A stretch of DNA of 64,000 nucleotides from Nocardia crassostreae (GTDB lineage: Bacteria; Actinomycetota; Actinomycetes; Mycobacteriales; Mycobacteriaceae), in NCBI RefSeq assembly GCF_001613405.1, contig NZ_BDCH01000012.1, forward strand, positions 248,001 to 312,000, written 5' to 3'. The first letter of the stretch is position 1, and each line of letters starts with the position of its first letter. The notes under the pieces were generated by a model, which saw only the letters and a program-made list of their open reading frames with translations, was not told where the DNA came from and did no database searches. Of this stretch, positions 7,498 through 17,173 are shown piece after piece. The position numbers and the translations under genes are program-made.

Positions 7498-9393
7498 GTG
7501 TCGTCTGTCGAGTTCCGTAACGTCGCCATCGTGGCGCACGTCGACCACGGCAAGACAACACTGGTCGACGCCATGCTGCGTCAGTCCGGGGCGTTCGCCG
7601 AACGTGCCGAACTCGTCGACCGAGTGATGGACTCCGGTGATCTGGAGCGCGAGAAGGGCATCACCATTCTCGCGAAGAATACGGCAGTGCACCGCCACAA
7701 TGCGGACGGTTCGGTGACAGTCATCAATGTCATCGACACCCCCGGCCACGCCGACTTCGGCGGTGAGGTCGAGCGCGGCCTGTCCATGGTCGACGGTGTC
7801 GTGCTGCTGGTCGACGCCTCCGAGGGCCCGCTGCCGCAGACCCGCTTCGTGCTGCGCAAGGCCCTGGCGGCCTCGCTGCCGGTCATCCTGGTGGTCAACA
7901 AGACCGACCGCCCGGACGCCCGCATCGAAGAGGTCGTCGAGGAGAGCCACGACCTGCTGCTGGACCTCGCCTCCGATCTGGACGACGAGGCCTCCGAGGC
8001 CGCCGAGCTGGCCCTGGACCTGCCGGTGCTCTACGCCTCCGGCCGTGAGGGCAAGGCCTCCACCACCCGCCCCGAGAACGGCAGCGCGCCGGACGCGGAG
8101 AACCTCGACGAGCTGTTCGAGGTCCTCATGAAGTACGTCCCCGGCCCCAAGGGCGATGCCACCAAGCCGCTGCAGGCGCATGTCACCAACCTCGACGCCT
8201 CGCCGTTCCTCGGCCGCATCGGCCTGGTGCGCATTCACAACGGCACGCTGAAGAAGGGCCAGAACGTGGCCTGGATGAGCGCCGAGGGCACCAAGACCGT
8301 AAAGATCACCGAGCTGCTCAAGACCGTCGGCGTGGAGCGCTCGCCCGGTGAGGAGGCCGTGGCCGGTGACATCGTCGCCGTCGCGGGCATTCCGGAGATC
8401 ATGATCGGCGACACCCTCGCCGATCCGGAGAACCCGGTCGCCCTGCCGCGCATCACCGTCGACGAGCCCGCCATCTCGGTGACCATCGGCACCAATACCT
8501 CGCCGCTGGTCGGCCGGGTGCAGGGTCACAAGCTCACCGCCCGCATGGTGAAGTCGCGCCTGGATCAGGAACTGGTCGGCAATGTCTCGCTGCGCGTGCT
8601 CGATATCGGCCGCCCGGACGCCTGGGAGGTGCAGGGTCGTGGTGAGCTCGCGCTCGCCATCCTGGTCGAGCAGATGCGCCGCGAGGGCTTCGAGCTGACC
8701 GTCGGCAAGCCGCAGGTGGTCACCAAGCAGGTCGACGGCAAGGTGCACGAGCCCTTCGAAGAGCTGACCATCGACTGCCCGGACGAGTACCTGGGCGCCG
8801 TCACCCAGCTCCTCGCGGCCCGCAAGGGCAAGATGGTGCAGATGAGCAACCACTCCGCCGGGTGGGTGCGCATGGAGTTCATCGTCCCCTCGCGCGGCCT
8901 CATCGGCTTCCGCACCGACTTCCTCACCGAGACCCGCGGCACCGGTATCGCCAATGCCGTGTTCAACGGTTACGCCCCGTGGGCCGGTGAGATCCGCGCC
9001 CGCCACACCGGTTCGCTGGTGTCCGACCGCGCCGGATCGGTGACCCCGTTCGCCATGATCCAGCTGGCCGACCGCGGCCAGTTCTTCGTGGAGCCGGGCG
9101 CGGACACCTACGAGGGCATGGTCGTGGGCATCAACCCGCGCGCCGAGGATCTCGACATCAATGTCACCCGCGAGAAGAAGCTGACCAATATGCGGTCCGC
9201 CACCGGTGACGTGCTCGAGACCCTGGCCAAGCCGCTGCAGCTGGATCTCGAAGGCGCCATGGAGTTCTGCGCGGGCGACGAATGTGTCGAGGTCACCCCC
9301 GAGGTCGTGCGTGTGCGCAAGGTCATCCTCAATGCCAACGAGCGGCAGCGTGAGATCTCCCGCCGCAAGGCCCGCGACAAAGCCGCGCAGTAG
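7498..9393 (+). CDS. typA: Translational GTPase TypA/BipA
   Basis: A 631-residue ribosome-associated GTPase of the elongation-factor class, which acts in ribosome assembly and stress adaptation. G1 is AHVDHGKTT near residue 15, G3 is DTPGHADF, and G4 is NKTD. These are followed by the EF-Tu-like beta domain and the BipA-specific C-terminal domain (SNHSAGWVRMEFIVPSRG, TRGTGIANAVFNGY). GTG 7498 is selected over the upstream GTG because AGGAGGA lies 7 bases before it and the protein then begins SSVEFRNVAIVAHVDHG, as in other TypA proteins. The position matches Rv1165, followed by lpqW as in mycobacteria. Confidence 0.95.
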   Translation: MSSVEFRNVAIVAHVDHGKTTLVDAMLRQSGAFAERAELVDRVMDSGDLEREKGITILAKNTAVHRHNADGSVTVINVIDTPGHADFGGEVERGLSMVDGVVLLVDASEGPLPQTRFVLRKALAASLPVILVVNKTDRPDARIEEVVEESHDLLLDLASDLDDEASEAAELALDLPVLYASGREGKASTTRPENGSAPDAENLDELFEVLMKYVPGPKGDATKPLQAHVTNLDASPFLGRIGLVRIHNGTLKKGQNVAWMSAEGTKTVKITELLKTVGVERSPGEEAVAGDIVAVAGIPEIMIGDTLADPENPVALPRITVDEPAISVTIGTNTSPLVGRVQGHKLTARMVKSRLDQELVGNVSLRVLDIGRPDAWEVQGRGELALAILVEQMRREGFELTVGKPQVVTKQVDGKVHEPFEELTIDCPDEYLGAVTQLLAARKGKMVQMSNHSAGWVRMEFIVPSRGLIGFRTDFLTETRGTGIANAVFNGYAPWAGEIRARHTGSLVSDRAGSVTPFAMIQLADRGQFFVEPGADTYEGMVVGINPRAEDLDINVTREKKLTNMRSATGDVLETLAKPLQLDLEGAMEFCAGDECVEVTPEVVRVRKVILNANERQREISRRKARDKAAQ

Positions 9394-9400
9394 CCAAATG

Positions 9401-9436
9401 CAACGGCTCGTGGGCCAGTGTGCCCACGAGCCGTTG
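9401..9436 (+). terminator. Stem-loop after typA
   Basis: A perfect 15-base-pair stem (CAACGGCTCGTGGGC and its complement) with a 6-base loop starts 7 bases after the typA stop. No T-run follows, as is common for actinobacterial intrinsic terminators. Confidence 0.65.
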
Positions 9437-9536
9437 CGCCACAGCGCCCTCCGGCGCACGCTCCCAGTAGGATCGATTTCCGGTTCGTTCCGCGCTTGCG
9501 CAGCTCTAGATCCGGCCGTCTGACGTCCACGATTGT

Positions 9537-9650
9537 GGTTCGCGGCCGTCTCGTTCTGGACTGACGGAGCGGGGGAGCGAAGCGGAGGAGCGGAGGAGGG
9601 AAGAACGAGACCTCAGGGCCGCGAACCCGCCGGAGCGAAGCGGAGGCAAA
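9537..9650 (+). repeat. Imperfect-hairpin leader element, copy 1 (upstream of lpqW)
   Basis: The outer stem is GGTTCGCGGCC at 9537-9547 paired with 9617-9627. It continues without interruption on the 5' side into GTCTCGTTCT (9548-9557), paired with AGAACGAGAC (9602-9611). The only asymmetry is a 5-base bulge on the 3' side (9612-9616). The 44-base loop is purine-rich and holds GAGCGAAGCGGAGG, which recurs directly after the stem as the ribosome-binding site of lpqW. The element ends at the TTG start codon. A near-identical copy lies at 42988-43107. Confidence 0.8.
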
Positions 9651-11411
9651 TTGGACACAGCTCGGGTGCGCGCATCGTGGCGTGCGGTGTTGATGGTGGT
9701 GGCGACGGGTTTGGCGGTCGCCACCGGGTGCACCGCGAATCCGCCGCCGCCGATCGAGAGCACCGACAGCCCCAAGACGACGCCCGCCAAACCGAGCAAG
9801 AGCTCGGTGGTGGTGGCGGTGGACGATATCGGCATCGGGTTCAATCCGCATCTGCGGTCGCAGCTTTCGCCCGCGACCGCCGCGGTGGCCTCCATGGTGC
9901 TGCCGAGCCCCTTCCGGCCGGTGCCCAGTCCCGCGGTGCCTGGCGGGACCGACTGGGTTTTGGATCCGGCGCTCATGGTGGCGGCGGACGTCACGGCGCA
10001 GGAGCCGTTCACCATTACCTATCAGCTCAAGAACGAGGCGTCCTGGTCCGATGGCGCGCCCATCGCCGCCGAGGACTTCCGATACCTGTGGCAGCAGATG
10101 ATCGCGCAACCCGGTGTGGTGGATCCCGCTGGGTACCGGCTCATTTCGGATGTCAGCTCCTCGGCGGGCGGTAAGACGGTGACCGTCACCATGGCCTCGG
10201 AGTATCCGGCGTGGCGGCAGCTGTTCGCCGATCTGCTGCCCTCGCATCTGGTGAAGGACAGCGGATTCGAGCAGGGGCTGGTCGACACCATCCGCATCTC
10301 GGGCGGGCAGTTCCGCATCAAGCAGACCGATCGCGGGCGCGAGGAGATCCTGCTCGAACGCAATGACCGGTACTGGGGCAAACCCGCGGTGCCGGATCAG
10401 ATTCTGATGCGCCGCGGCGGCACGGCCGCGCAGGTGGCCGAATCGCTGCGGGTCGGGGACGCGCAGATGGCGCTGGTGCGCGGCGGGGTCGCCCTGCAGG
10501 CGCAACTGGCCGCCATCCCGTCGGTGCGGACCGCCGTCCAGGCGCAATCGCGGGAAATGCAATTGGTGCTCAATGGCCGCAGTGGCGATCTGGACGATGT
10601 GCGGGTGCGCCGCGCCGTCATCGGGCTGCTCGATCCGGTGCTGCTGGCCACGGTGGGCGCGCAGACCGGCAGCTGGGTGGAACCGGTGCGTGCGCAGGTG
10701 CTCGCGCCCTCGGATCCGGGCTATGTGCCGACCGCGCCCGCCCGGCTGAGTAAAGAGGAGGCGTTCGCGCTGCTGGCCGAGGCCGGATTCGGGCGCGCGC
10801 CGGAACAGCCGGTCAGCGATTCCCCGACCTCGCCCGCGCCGCAACCGCGCCCGATCGCCAAGAACGGCAAATCGCTGACCGTGCGCATCGGCGCGGTCGA
10901 CGGCGACGACGCGTCGCTGGCGGTGGCCAATTCCGCCGCCGACCAATTGCGCAGCGCCGGAATCGATGTCATCGTCAGCAGCGTCGGAGCCGAACAGCTC
11001 TACGGCAAGGATCTGAGCGACAGCGGTATCGACGCCATTGTCGGCTGGGAGCGCGCCGGGGACGATCCGGCCACCGTACTGGCCTCGCGCTACGGCTGCC
11101 CGCCCGTGGAACCGCCCGGGGGCAACGGGGATTCGACCGCCGTGGACGATGCCAAGACCGCGCCGTCGAATCTGTCGGGCGTCTGCGATCCGACGCTGCA
11201 ACCGGCCATCGACGCCGCGCTGCGCGGTATCGACGTGCCGAAGGTGATCGCGGAGGCCGAGCCCAAACTGTGGGAGCTGGCCACCGTGCTGCCCATCGTG
11301 CAGGACACCCAGGTCGCCGCCGCCGGGCCGAATGTGGACGGCGCCTCGCTGCAGGGCGCGATCCAGGCCGGTATCTACGCCGATGCCGCGAACTGGCGGC
11401 GGCTGCCGTGA
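9651..11411 (+). CDS. lpqW: LpqW-like lipoprotein (solute-binding-protein fold)
   Basis: A 586-residue exported lipoprotein. The signal sequence ends in AVATGC with the lipidated cysteine at residue 27. The rest is a family-5 peptide-type solute-binding fold ([24 protein letters not shown], here only the WSDGAPI core matters), as in LpqW of mycobacteria. LpqW (Rv1166) steers PIM intermediates toward polar PIMs or lipoarabinomannan and is not known to work with an ABC transporter. No permease gene is adjacent here either. Its place after typA and before mshB agrees. It starts with TTG, and the ribosome-binding site is supplied by the upstream repeat element. Confidence 0.82.
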   Translation: MDTARVRASWRAVLMVVATGLAVATGCTANPPPPIESTDSPKTTPAKPSKSSVVVAVDDIGIGFNPHLRSQLSPATAAVASMVLPSPFRPVPSPAVPGGTDWVLDPALMVAADVTAQEPFTITYQLKNEASWSDGAPIAAEDFRYLWQQMIAQPGVVDPAGYRLISDVSSSAGGKTVTVTMASEYPAWRQLFADLLPSHLVKDSGFEQGLVDTIRISGGQFRIKQTDRGREEILLERNDRYWGKPAVPDQILMRRGGTAAQVAESLRVGDAQMALVRGGVALQAQLAAIPSVRTAVQAQSREMQLVLNGRSGDLDDVRVRRAVIGLLDPVLLATVGAQTGSWVEPVRAQVLAPSDPGYVPTAPARLSKEEAFALLAEAGFGRAPEQPVSDSPTSPAPQPRPIAKNGKSLTVRIGAVDGDDASLAVANSAADQLRSAGIDVIVSSVGAEQLYGKDLSDSGIDAIVGWERAGDDPATVLASRYGCPPVEPPGGNGDSTAVDDAKTAPSNLSGVCDPTLQPAIDAALRGIDVPKVIAEAEPKLWELATVLPIVQDTQVAAAGPNVDGASLQGAIQAGIYADAANWRRLP

Positions 11412-11487
11412 GCGAGCGCAGCGAGCGAACCAACGGCGCAGCGCGCACCGCGCACGCCCACGACGAGCGCAGCGAGGAGTGGGCGTG
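11410..11487 (+). repeat. GAGCG-rich repeat filling the lpqW-mshB gap, with hairpin over the mshB start
   Basis: The whole 73-base gap is low-complexity GCGAGCGCAGCGAGCG-type sequence. CACGCCCAC at 11453-11461 pairs perfectly with GTGGGCGTG at 11479-11487, and the 3' arm ends in the GTG start codon of mshB. The loop contains the GAGGAG ribosome-binding site. Confidence 0.6.
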
Positions 11488-12411
11488 AGCGCCGCGACCG
11501 CGACGGGCGGGCTGCTGCTGGTGCACGCGCATCCCGACGACGAATCCATCACCACCGGCGGCACCATCGCGCACTATCGGCGGCTGGGCATTCCGGTGAC
11601 CGTGGTGACCTGCACCCTCGGTGAGGAGGGCGAGGTCATCGGTGACGAGTACGCGCATCTGGTGGCCGATCGGGCCGATCAGCTCGGCGGCTACCGGATT
11701 CACGAATTGACCGGGGCCCTGGCCGCGTTGGACGCGGCGCCGCCGCGGTTCCTGGGCGGCGCGGGCCGTTGGCGCGACTCCGGGATGGCGGGCACGCCGT
11801 CGGCCCGGAATCCGCGCGCCTTCGTGAACTCCGGGGATGCGGCGGTGGACGCGCTGGTCCAGGTGATCCTGGAACTGCGCCCGCGCGTGGTGGTCGGCTA
11901 CGACCCGCGCGGCGGGTACGGGCATCCGGATCACATTCGCGCGCACGAGATCACGATGGCGGCGGTGGACGCGGCGGTCGACTGGGGCTGGGCGGTGCCG
12001 AAGGTCTACTGGACCGTCACCGACCGCGCCGTGCTGACCATGCACACCGATGCGCTCAAGCGCCGCACCGTCGATCAGCTGCCGGGCGCGCTGCCGCGCG
12101 GCTGGCGGCTGCCGCACGACGGCGAATTGGCCAGTGTGCCCACCGAATCCGTCACCACCACGGTGGACGTCTCGGATGCGCTCTCCGCCAAGCGGGCCGC
12201 CCTGCGCGCCCATGCCACCCAGGTGACGGTCGCGCCGTCGGGCCGCGAGTTCGCGCTGTCCAATGACATCGCCCAGCCGGTGCTGCCGGAGGAGCACTAC
12301 ATCCTGGTGCGCGGCGAGCGCGGCCCGGCCGGACCGGACGGCCGTGAGCACGATCTCTTCGCCGGATTGCCCGACACGCTCGGGTCCCGGCCCGTCGACG
12401 TGAAACACTGA
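11485..12411 (+). CDS. mshB: MshB deacetylase of mycothiol biosynthesis
   Basis: A 308-residue zinc deacetylase of the PIG-L/LmbE fold. It removes the acetyl group from GlcNAc-inositol, the second committed step of mycothiol synthesis. HAHPDDES near residues 14-21 gives the zinc ligands His16 and Asp19 and the catalytic Asp. HPDHIRAHE near residue 150 gives the third ligand. [11 protein letters not shown] is also typical of MshB rather than the related amidase Mca. GTG 11485 starts at the family N-terminus and follows GAGGAG. The order typA, lpqW, then mshB matches Rv1165 to Rv1170 with the intervening PE/PPE genes absent. Confidence 0.93.
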   Translation: MSAATATGGLLLVHAHPDDESITTGGTIAHYRRLGIPVTVVTCTLGEEGEVIGDEYAHLVADRADQLGGYRIHELTGALAALDAAPPRFLGGAGRWRDSGMAGTPSARNPRAFVNSGDAAVDALVQVILELRPRVVVGYDPRGGYGHPDHIRAHEITMAAVDAAVDWGWAVPKVYWTVTDRAVLTMHTDALKRRTVDQLPGALPRGWRLPHDGELASVPTESVTTTVDVSDALSAKRAALRAHATQVTVAPSGREFALSNDIAQPVLPEEHYILVRGERGPAGPDGREHDLFAGLPDTLGSRPVDVKH

Positions 12412-12416
12412 CCGGC

Positions 12417-12575
12417 ATGTACAACTGGGATCTGCAGAATGCCATCGCGGCATTCGTCGAGAGCCAGCGCCCGCACTTCCAGGCGCAGCACGACCTGTAC
12501 CTGCACGTGCTGTACGGATTCGTCGATATGCAGAGCCACCTGCTGACCCTCCTCGGCTTCCCGCCGGTGCCGTGA
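12417..12575 (+). CDS. 52-residue small protein between mshB and the membrane protein gene
   Basis: Reading from ATG 12417 gives an uninterrupted 52-residue protein, 5 bases after the mshB stop and overlapping the next gene by 4 bases (GTGA at 12572-12575). It is mildly acidic, aromatic and His-rich, with an amphipathic helix (NAIAAFVESQRPHFQAQHDL) and a hydrophobic end (HLLTLLGFPPVP). There is no signal peptide. The tight spacing on both sides implies translational coupling, and the third codon positions are strongly G or C. The function is unknown. It may be a partner of the downstream four-helix membrane protein. Confidence 0.65.
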   Translation: MYNWDLQNAIAAFVESQRPHFQAQHDLYLHVLYGFVDMQSHLLTLLGFPPVP

Positions 12576-13075
12576 CCGCCGCCGTGGGCGCCCGTCCGGG
12601 CGATTCCGGGGCCGTCACCAAGCGCGGGCGCAGTTGGTTCAACGGGGTGATCGCCGGACTGCTGGTGATCGACGCGCTGGTCACCCTCGTCCTCGAGGTG
12701 TTGTTCCTGCCGATCTATGCCGGGCAGGCGAATGTGCCGCAGTCCGATCCCCTGATGGCCGAGGCGTCGGCGCTGGCGGCGAACCTCACCGCCGGGGCCA
12801 TTCCACTGCCGCTCACGGCCTTGGCGGCGGCCGTGGTGAATGTGCTGCTGGTGGCCGGAATGGCCACCGTCACAGACAATCTCGGCCTCATCGTGGCGCC
12901 GCTGACGGTGTGGACGCTCGGATACCTCTATCTCGCGCTGTTCGCGGGGCCCGGCAATGATGTGGTGCTCATACAGGACTGGCCCAGCATGCTGCTGCTG
13001 TTGTGCGGGCTGTTCCCGGCCGGGCTGTACCTCTATTGGCGGGTCAACGCGAATCTGCGCCCGGCCACCCGCTGA
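12572..13075 (+). CDS. Four-helix membrane protein (position of Rv1171)
   Basis: A 167-residue protein with four clear hydrophobic segments: about residues 24-48, 73-98, 103-125 and 136-155. The N-terminus is short and cytoplasmic. No catalytic motif is visible. It is last in the mshB operon, overlapping the 52-residue gene by 4 bases, and it corresponds by position and topology to Rv1171 after mshB (Rv1170). GTG is the start codon. A role near mycothiol metabolism would be guesswork from the neighbourhood. Confidence 0.75.
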   Translation: MTAAVGARPGDSGAVTKRGRSWFNGVIAGLLVIDALVTLVLEVLFLPIYAGQANVPQSDPLMAEASALAANLTAGAIPLPLTALAAAVVNVLLVAGMATVTDNLGLIVAPLTVWTLGYLYLALFAGPGNDVVLIQDWPSMLLLLCGLFPAGLYLYWRVNANLRPATR

Positions 13076-13141
13076 TTTCCGCTGCTCACCCTGCCGCAGT
13101 CACACTTTCCGGACCTGCTTCGTCAATGGAGTGAACCGCGC

Positions 13142-13164
13142 CGCTCCGGCTTCCCGCCGGAGCG
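13142..13164 (+). terminator. Stem-loop after the mshB operon
   Basis: CGCTCCGGC and its perfect complement enclose a 5-base loop, 67 bases after the last stop codon. No T-run follows. It may end the mshB operon or shape the leader of the flavoprotein gene that starts at 13201. Confidence 0.45.
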
Positions 13165-13200
13165 ATGACGTACCGATCACTTCGATGAACGAGGAAGACA

Positions 13201-14511
13201 ATGGCTTTCGAAGAGCTCCGTAATGCTGTCCAGGGTCGCGTGCTGGTGTCCGGCGACGCCGGGTACGAGGCGGCGGCCGCGGCCTGGAACAGCGCCATCG
13301 CGCAGCGACCGGCCTGTGTGGTGGAGGCGGCCGATGCCGCCGATGTGGCCGCGGTGGTGCGGTTCGCGCGGACCGCCGGGCGGCCGGTGGTGACCCAGCC
13401 GACCGGGCACGGCGCGACCGGCGAGATCGAGACCGCGATCCTGCTGCGCACGGGCGCGCTGAACACCGTCGAGGTGGACGCGTCTGCGCGACTGGCCCGG
13501 GTCGGTTCCGGCGCGAACTGGGGTCGGGTGCAGGCCGCGGCCGCGGTGCACGGGCTGACCGGACTGGCGGGCAGCAATCCGGTGGTCGGCGTGACCGGCT
13601 ACACCCTCGGCGGAGGCCAGGGCTGGTTCGGGCGCAAGCACGGCTGGGCCTCGGATGCGGTGCGCGCCTTCGAGATCGTGGATGCGCAGGGCCTTCCGGG
13701 CCGGGTGACCGCCGACAGCGATGCCGAGCTGTTCTGGGCGCTGTGCGGTGGCGGCGGCGATTTCGCCGTGGTGACCGGAATCGAGTTCGAACTGTTCCCC
13801 GCGCCGGGGCTGTACGGCGGCCGGGTGCTGTGGCCCGCGGTGCAGACCCGGCAGGTGTGGGAGACGTTCCGGGAGTTGACCGCGGCGGCCCCCGACGAGC
13901 TGTCGGTGTGGTTCCACCGGTTGCAGCCGCCGCAGGCCCCGGAGTTGGTGGCCCTGGACGTGGCGTATCTGGGCGATCCGGAGCAGGGCCGCGTGCTGAC
14001 CGCCGCCATCGATCGGATCGGCGGGGTGATCGCCGATAAGCGCGGTGCGCTGTCGGTGGCCGATCTCGGTGACATCTGCGCCGAGCCGACCGCGCCGAGC
14101 CCGTCCATGTCGCGGGCCGAGCTGCTGACCGATCTGGATGACGCGACGGTGAAAGTTCTGCTGGGCGAACCGCTTGCGCCGCTGATCAATATGCAGGTGC
14201 GGCATCTCGGCGGTGCGCTGGCCCGGACCGCTCCGGGCGCGGGTGCGCGCGGACCGGTCACCGAGCCCTACCTGCTGTACCTGCTCGGCCTGGGCCTGCC
14301 GCAGCTGAAGGAGGCCGTGGCGGCCAAGCGGCGCGAGATCGTCGAGGCGCTCGGTGCGCACGTCTCGGGTGCGAAGCCGTACACCTTCCTGATTCCGGGC
14401 GAATCGGCCGCTGCCGCCTTCGATGCGGAGACGCTCGGGCGGCTGCGCGCGATCAAGACCGCCCGCGACCCGCACAATGTGATCCGGGCCAACTACCCGG
14501 TGCGCGGCTGA
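13201..14511 (+). CDS. FAD-binding oxidoreductase of the PCMH/BBE type
   Basis: A 436-residue flavoprotein of the berberine-bridge/6-hydroxynicotine-oxidase group. The FAD-binding PCMH domain fills about residues 35-205. QPTGHGA places His68 as the probable covalent flavin ligand, followed by GVTGYTLGGGQGWFGRKHG and the LCGGGGDFAVVTGIEF segment that caps the domain. The C-terminus ends in DPHNVIRANYPV, the BBE signature. No signal peptide is visible, so it is cytoplasmic. The substrate cannot be read from the sequence. The ATG follows GAGGAAG. It marks the start of the accessory segment not found between mshB and fbiC in M. tuberculosis. Confidence 0.85.
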   Translation: MAFEELRNAVQGRVLVSGDAGYEAAAAAWNSAIAQRPACVVEAADAADVAAVVRFARTAGRPVVTQPTGHGATGEIETAILLRTGALNTVEVDASARLARVGSGANWGRVQAAAAVHGLTGLAGSNPVVGVTGYTLGGGQGWFGRKHGWASDAVRAFEIVDAQGLPGRVTADSDAELFWALCGGGGDFAVVTGIEFELFPAPGLYGGRVLWPAVQTRQVWETFRELTAAAPDELSVWFHRLQPPQAPELVALDVAYLGDPEQGRVLTAAIDRIGGVIADKRGALSVADLGDICAEPTAPSPSMSRAELLTDLDDATVKVLLGEPLAPLINMQVRHLGGALARTAPGAGARGPVTEPYLLYLLGLGLPQLKEAVAAKRREIVEALGAHVSGAKPYTFLIPGESAAAAFDAETLGRLRAIKTARDPHNVIRANYPVRG

Positions 14512-14651
14512 TCCTCCGGATGACATGAATCCGTAGTCACTTCGGGATCCATCCGTTACTCTCACCGCGAGGAAGCGTGACGAATCGCTCATTTCGAGCA
14601 GTTCGACACGCAGGTGGGACGCAGAAATGCGTTCGGGAGCGGAAGATTTAA

Positions 14652-17134
14652 GTGGGCAGCTGGCAGAACTTGCGCAAATCGGTTGGCAGGCTATCCGATT
14701 CGAGTGGGCGCGGACTCCGCGGCTGGATGAGCGTCCGCACGCGATTGCTGGCGATCGTGCTCATTTCCAGTGTGACGCTGCTGGCCATCGGCGGCGGTGC
14801 GGCCGTGTATCTGGTGCAGAACGCCCGCGAGGCCAAGCAGTGGGCCGAATTGGCGAGCAGCACAACCACACCGGCGATTCTCATGGTGTCCGCCTTCGAG
14901 GAGGAACGCCGACTGTCGGTGCTGCGGCTGGCCGGTGATCCGGACGCCGTGAACGAGCTGATCGGCGCCCGCCAGCGCTCGGACGCGGCGCTGGCCGCCG
15001 TCATCGCCAAGGGGATGCGGCCCGGGAGCTGAATCCGAACGGGTCGGCCGCCGATATCGAGGGCTACAACAAGCTTTTCGCCATGGTCCCGACACTGCGC
15101 GCCGGGGTGGACTCCACCCAGATGGCGGCGGAGCAGGTCTTCGGATTCTTCACGGCGGTGATCGGGACGATCATTTCCGCGTCCATGCTGGCGGCGCGGG
15201 TCGCGCCCGATGCCGAGATCGGCATCGAACTGGGTTACGGCGTCGAACCGCTGCGGGCGGCGGAGGCGCTGTCCCAGGCCGACACCATGGGTGCGGTGGC
15301 GCTGACCACCGGGGAGATGCCCGCGGCGACTCTGCTCGAATTCGGCCGCCGGGTGGGGGAACTCCGCAGCGAGGTCGCCTATTCGGCCTCGGTGCTGAAG
15401 GGGGTGCGGCTCGAACAGCTGAACACCATTACCGCGAGCACCGCCTGGCAGCAGGTCACCGCCATGCAGGACGCGCTGCTGCTGCGCGGGCCGGTGACCG
15501 CCGAGACCGACGAGAAGACCGGTAGCGCAGCGGAATCCGAGGAACAGGCGGTCGAGCTGCCGACCGATCTGGCGTCCTGGCAGCACGCGTCCCGGCAGGT
15601 CAATGTCGCCCTCCAGACGCTGTGGGAGGACCAGAGCCGCGATGCGCACGTCATCGCCCGCGCGCAGGGCGAGGAGGCCACTCGCAACTCGCTGCTCGGC
15701 GGGGCGGGGGTGCTGCTCATCGCCACCGTGGCCTTCGTGCTGGCGTTGCTGCTGGCCAATCGATTCATCGGGCGCATGCGCCGATTGTGCCGCGACACTC
15801 TGCAATTGGCCGATGAACGCATGCCCGAGCTGATCCGCAAGCTCGGCGCGGGCGAGGACGTCGATGCCGAGGCCGAGGTCTCGCGGCTGGACTTCGGCAC
15901 CGATGAGCTGGGGCATGTGGCCGATGCCTTCAACCGCGCCCACGTGGTGGCGGTCTCGGCCGCGGCGGGCGAGGCCAGGACGCGCGCCGGTATCAATGCG
16001 GTGTTCCTCAATATCGCCCATCGCAGCCAGGTCGTGGTGCACCGGCAGCTGTCGCTGCTGGACCGGGCCGAGCGCGAGGAGAAGAACGCCGATCAGCTCG
16101 AATTGCTGTTCCAGCTCGACCATCTCGCGACGCGGGCGCGGCGCAATGCCGAGAACCTCATTATTCTGGGCGGCGAGCAGCCGGGGCGGCGCTGGCGGAA
16201 TCCGGTGGCACTGCTGGATCTGGTGCGCGGCGCGGTGGCGGAAAGCCTGGACTACGCCAGGATTCAGACCGGGCGCATGCCGGAGGTGTGGATCGCCAGC
16301 CGCGCCGTCGCCGACGTGATCCATCTGCTGGCCGAGCTGCTGGACAATGCCACCGCGTGCTCGCCGCCGGAGTCGGAGGTCACGGTGTCGGCCGTGGTGG
16401 TCGGCCGGGGCGTGGCCGTGGAGATCACCGATCAGGGACTCGGCATGACCGAGACCGAATTCGCCGAACGCAATGCGGTACTGGCGGATCCGCCGGACTT
16501 CAGTGTGGCGACGTTGTCGGGCAATACCCGGCTCGGACTGTTCGTGGTCGCGAAACTGGCCGCGCGCCAAGGTATCTCGGTGCGACTCGGCGAGTCGGTG
16601 TACAGCGGCGTGCGTGCGGTGGTGCTGATTCCGTCGGTGCTGCTCGAGGGTATCGGCGCACATGCTCAGCTGCGCGGCGGCCGGGGCTCCGAACCGCTGA
16701 GCGGTGGGCCGGACACCCTGCAGAATCTCGCGCCCGTCTGGCCGAGCGCGCTGCGCTCGGATCGGTTCCCGGCGGTGCCGGTGGCGGATGAACCGGTGCG
16801 ACAGTCGAATTCGGCTCCGGTGTCGACCCTGGTGAGTGATGGCCCGGCCCTGATCGAGCGTTCCGATTCCGGCGCGCTGGGCGCACCGGCGCTGCCCGCG
16901 GCCCCGCAGACTCGGGATCCCCGTCCGGTGCCGGTGAACGGCGCCCGGCCCGCCCTGCCGCGCCGGAGCCGCAAGGCGGCCGAACAGCCGCCCGCCGACG
17001 CACCGTCTGCGGCCGCTCCCGCGTCCGCCACCGCGCCGCGCCCGCGCACCGCGGAGGAGGCGCGCAGTCTCATGAGTGCGATCTCGAAGGGCACCCGCCA
17101 AGGCCGCCGGGTGCGCCCCGAATCCACCGACTAG
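14652..17134 (+). pseudogene. Conservon sensor kinase (CvnA type), split by a -1 frameshift
   Basis: Two reading frames together make one sensor kinase of about 828 residues. The first frame (14652-15032) gives a membrane anchor and the start of a nitrate/nitrite-sensing (NIT) domain, then stops. The second is open from before 15083 to 17134 and carries the rest of NIT, a second membrane segment (LLIATVAFVLALLLANRF), a HAMP linker, a degenerate H-box (NIAHRSQ) and an HATPase domain (ELLDNATACSPPE, DQGLGMTETEF), with a Pro/Ala-rich tail. Adding one G to the GGGG run at 15011-15014 restores the frame and reads AKGDAARELNPNG. It heads a set with a roadblock and a DUF742 gene. Confidence 0.85.
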
Positions 17135-17173
17135 ACCCGATCCACCCATAACTCCATCGACGAGAAGGCGATC

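Noticed and set aside
9108..11567. An 819-codon minus-strand frame over typA and lpqW
   Set aside because: High GC content removes stop codons from the antisense frame. The translation has no domain, and the sense genes are certain.
15000..15032. Programmed -1 frameshifting in the conservon kinase
   Set aside because: The site reads GCC AAG GGG ATG, which does not make a good slippery heptamer because the lysine tRNA would mispair after shifting. No downstream pseudoknot is evident. A missing G is simpler.
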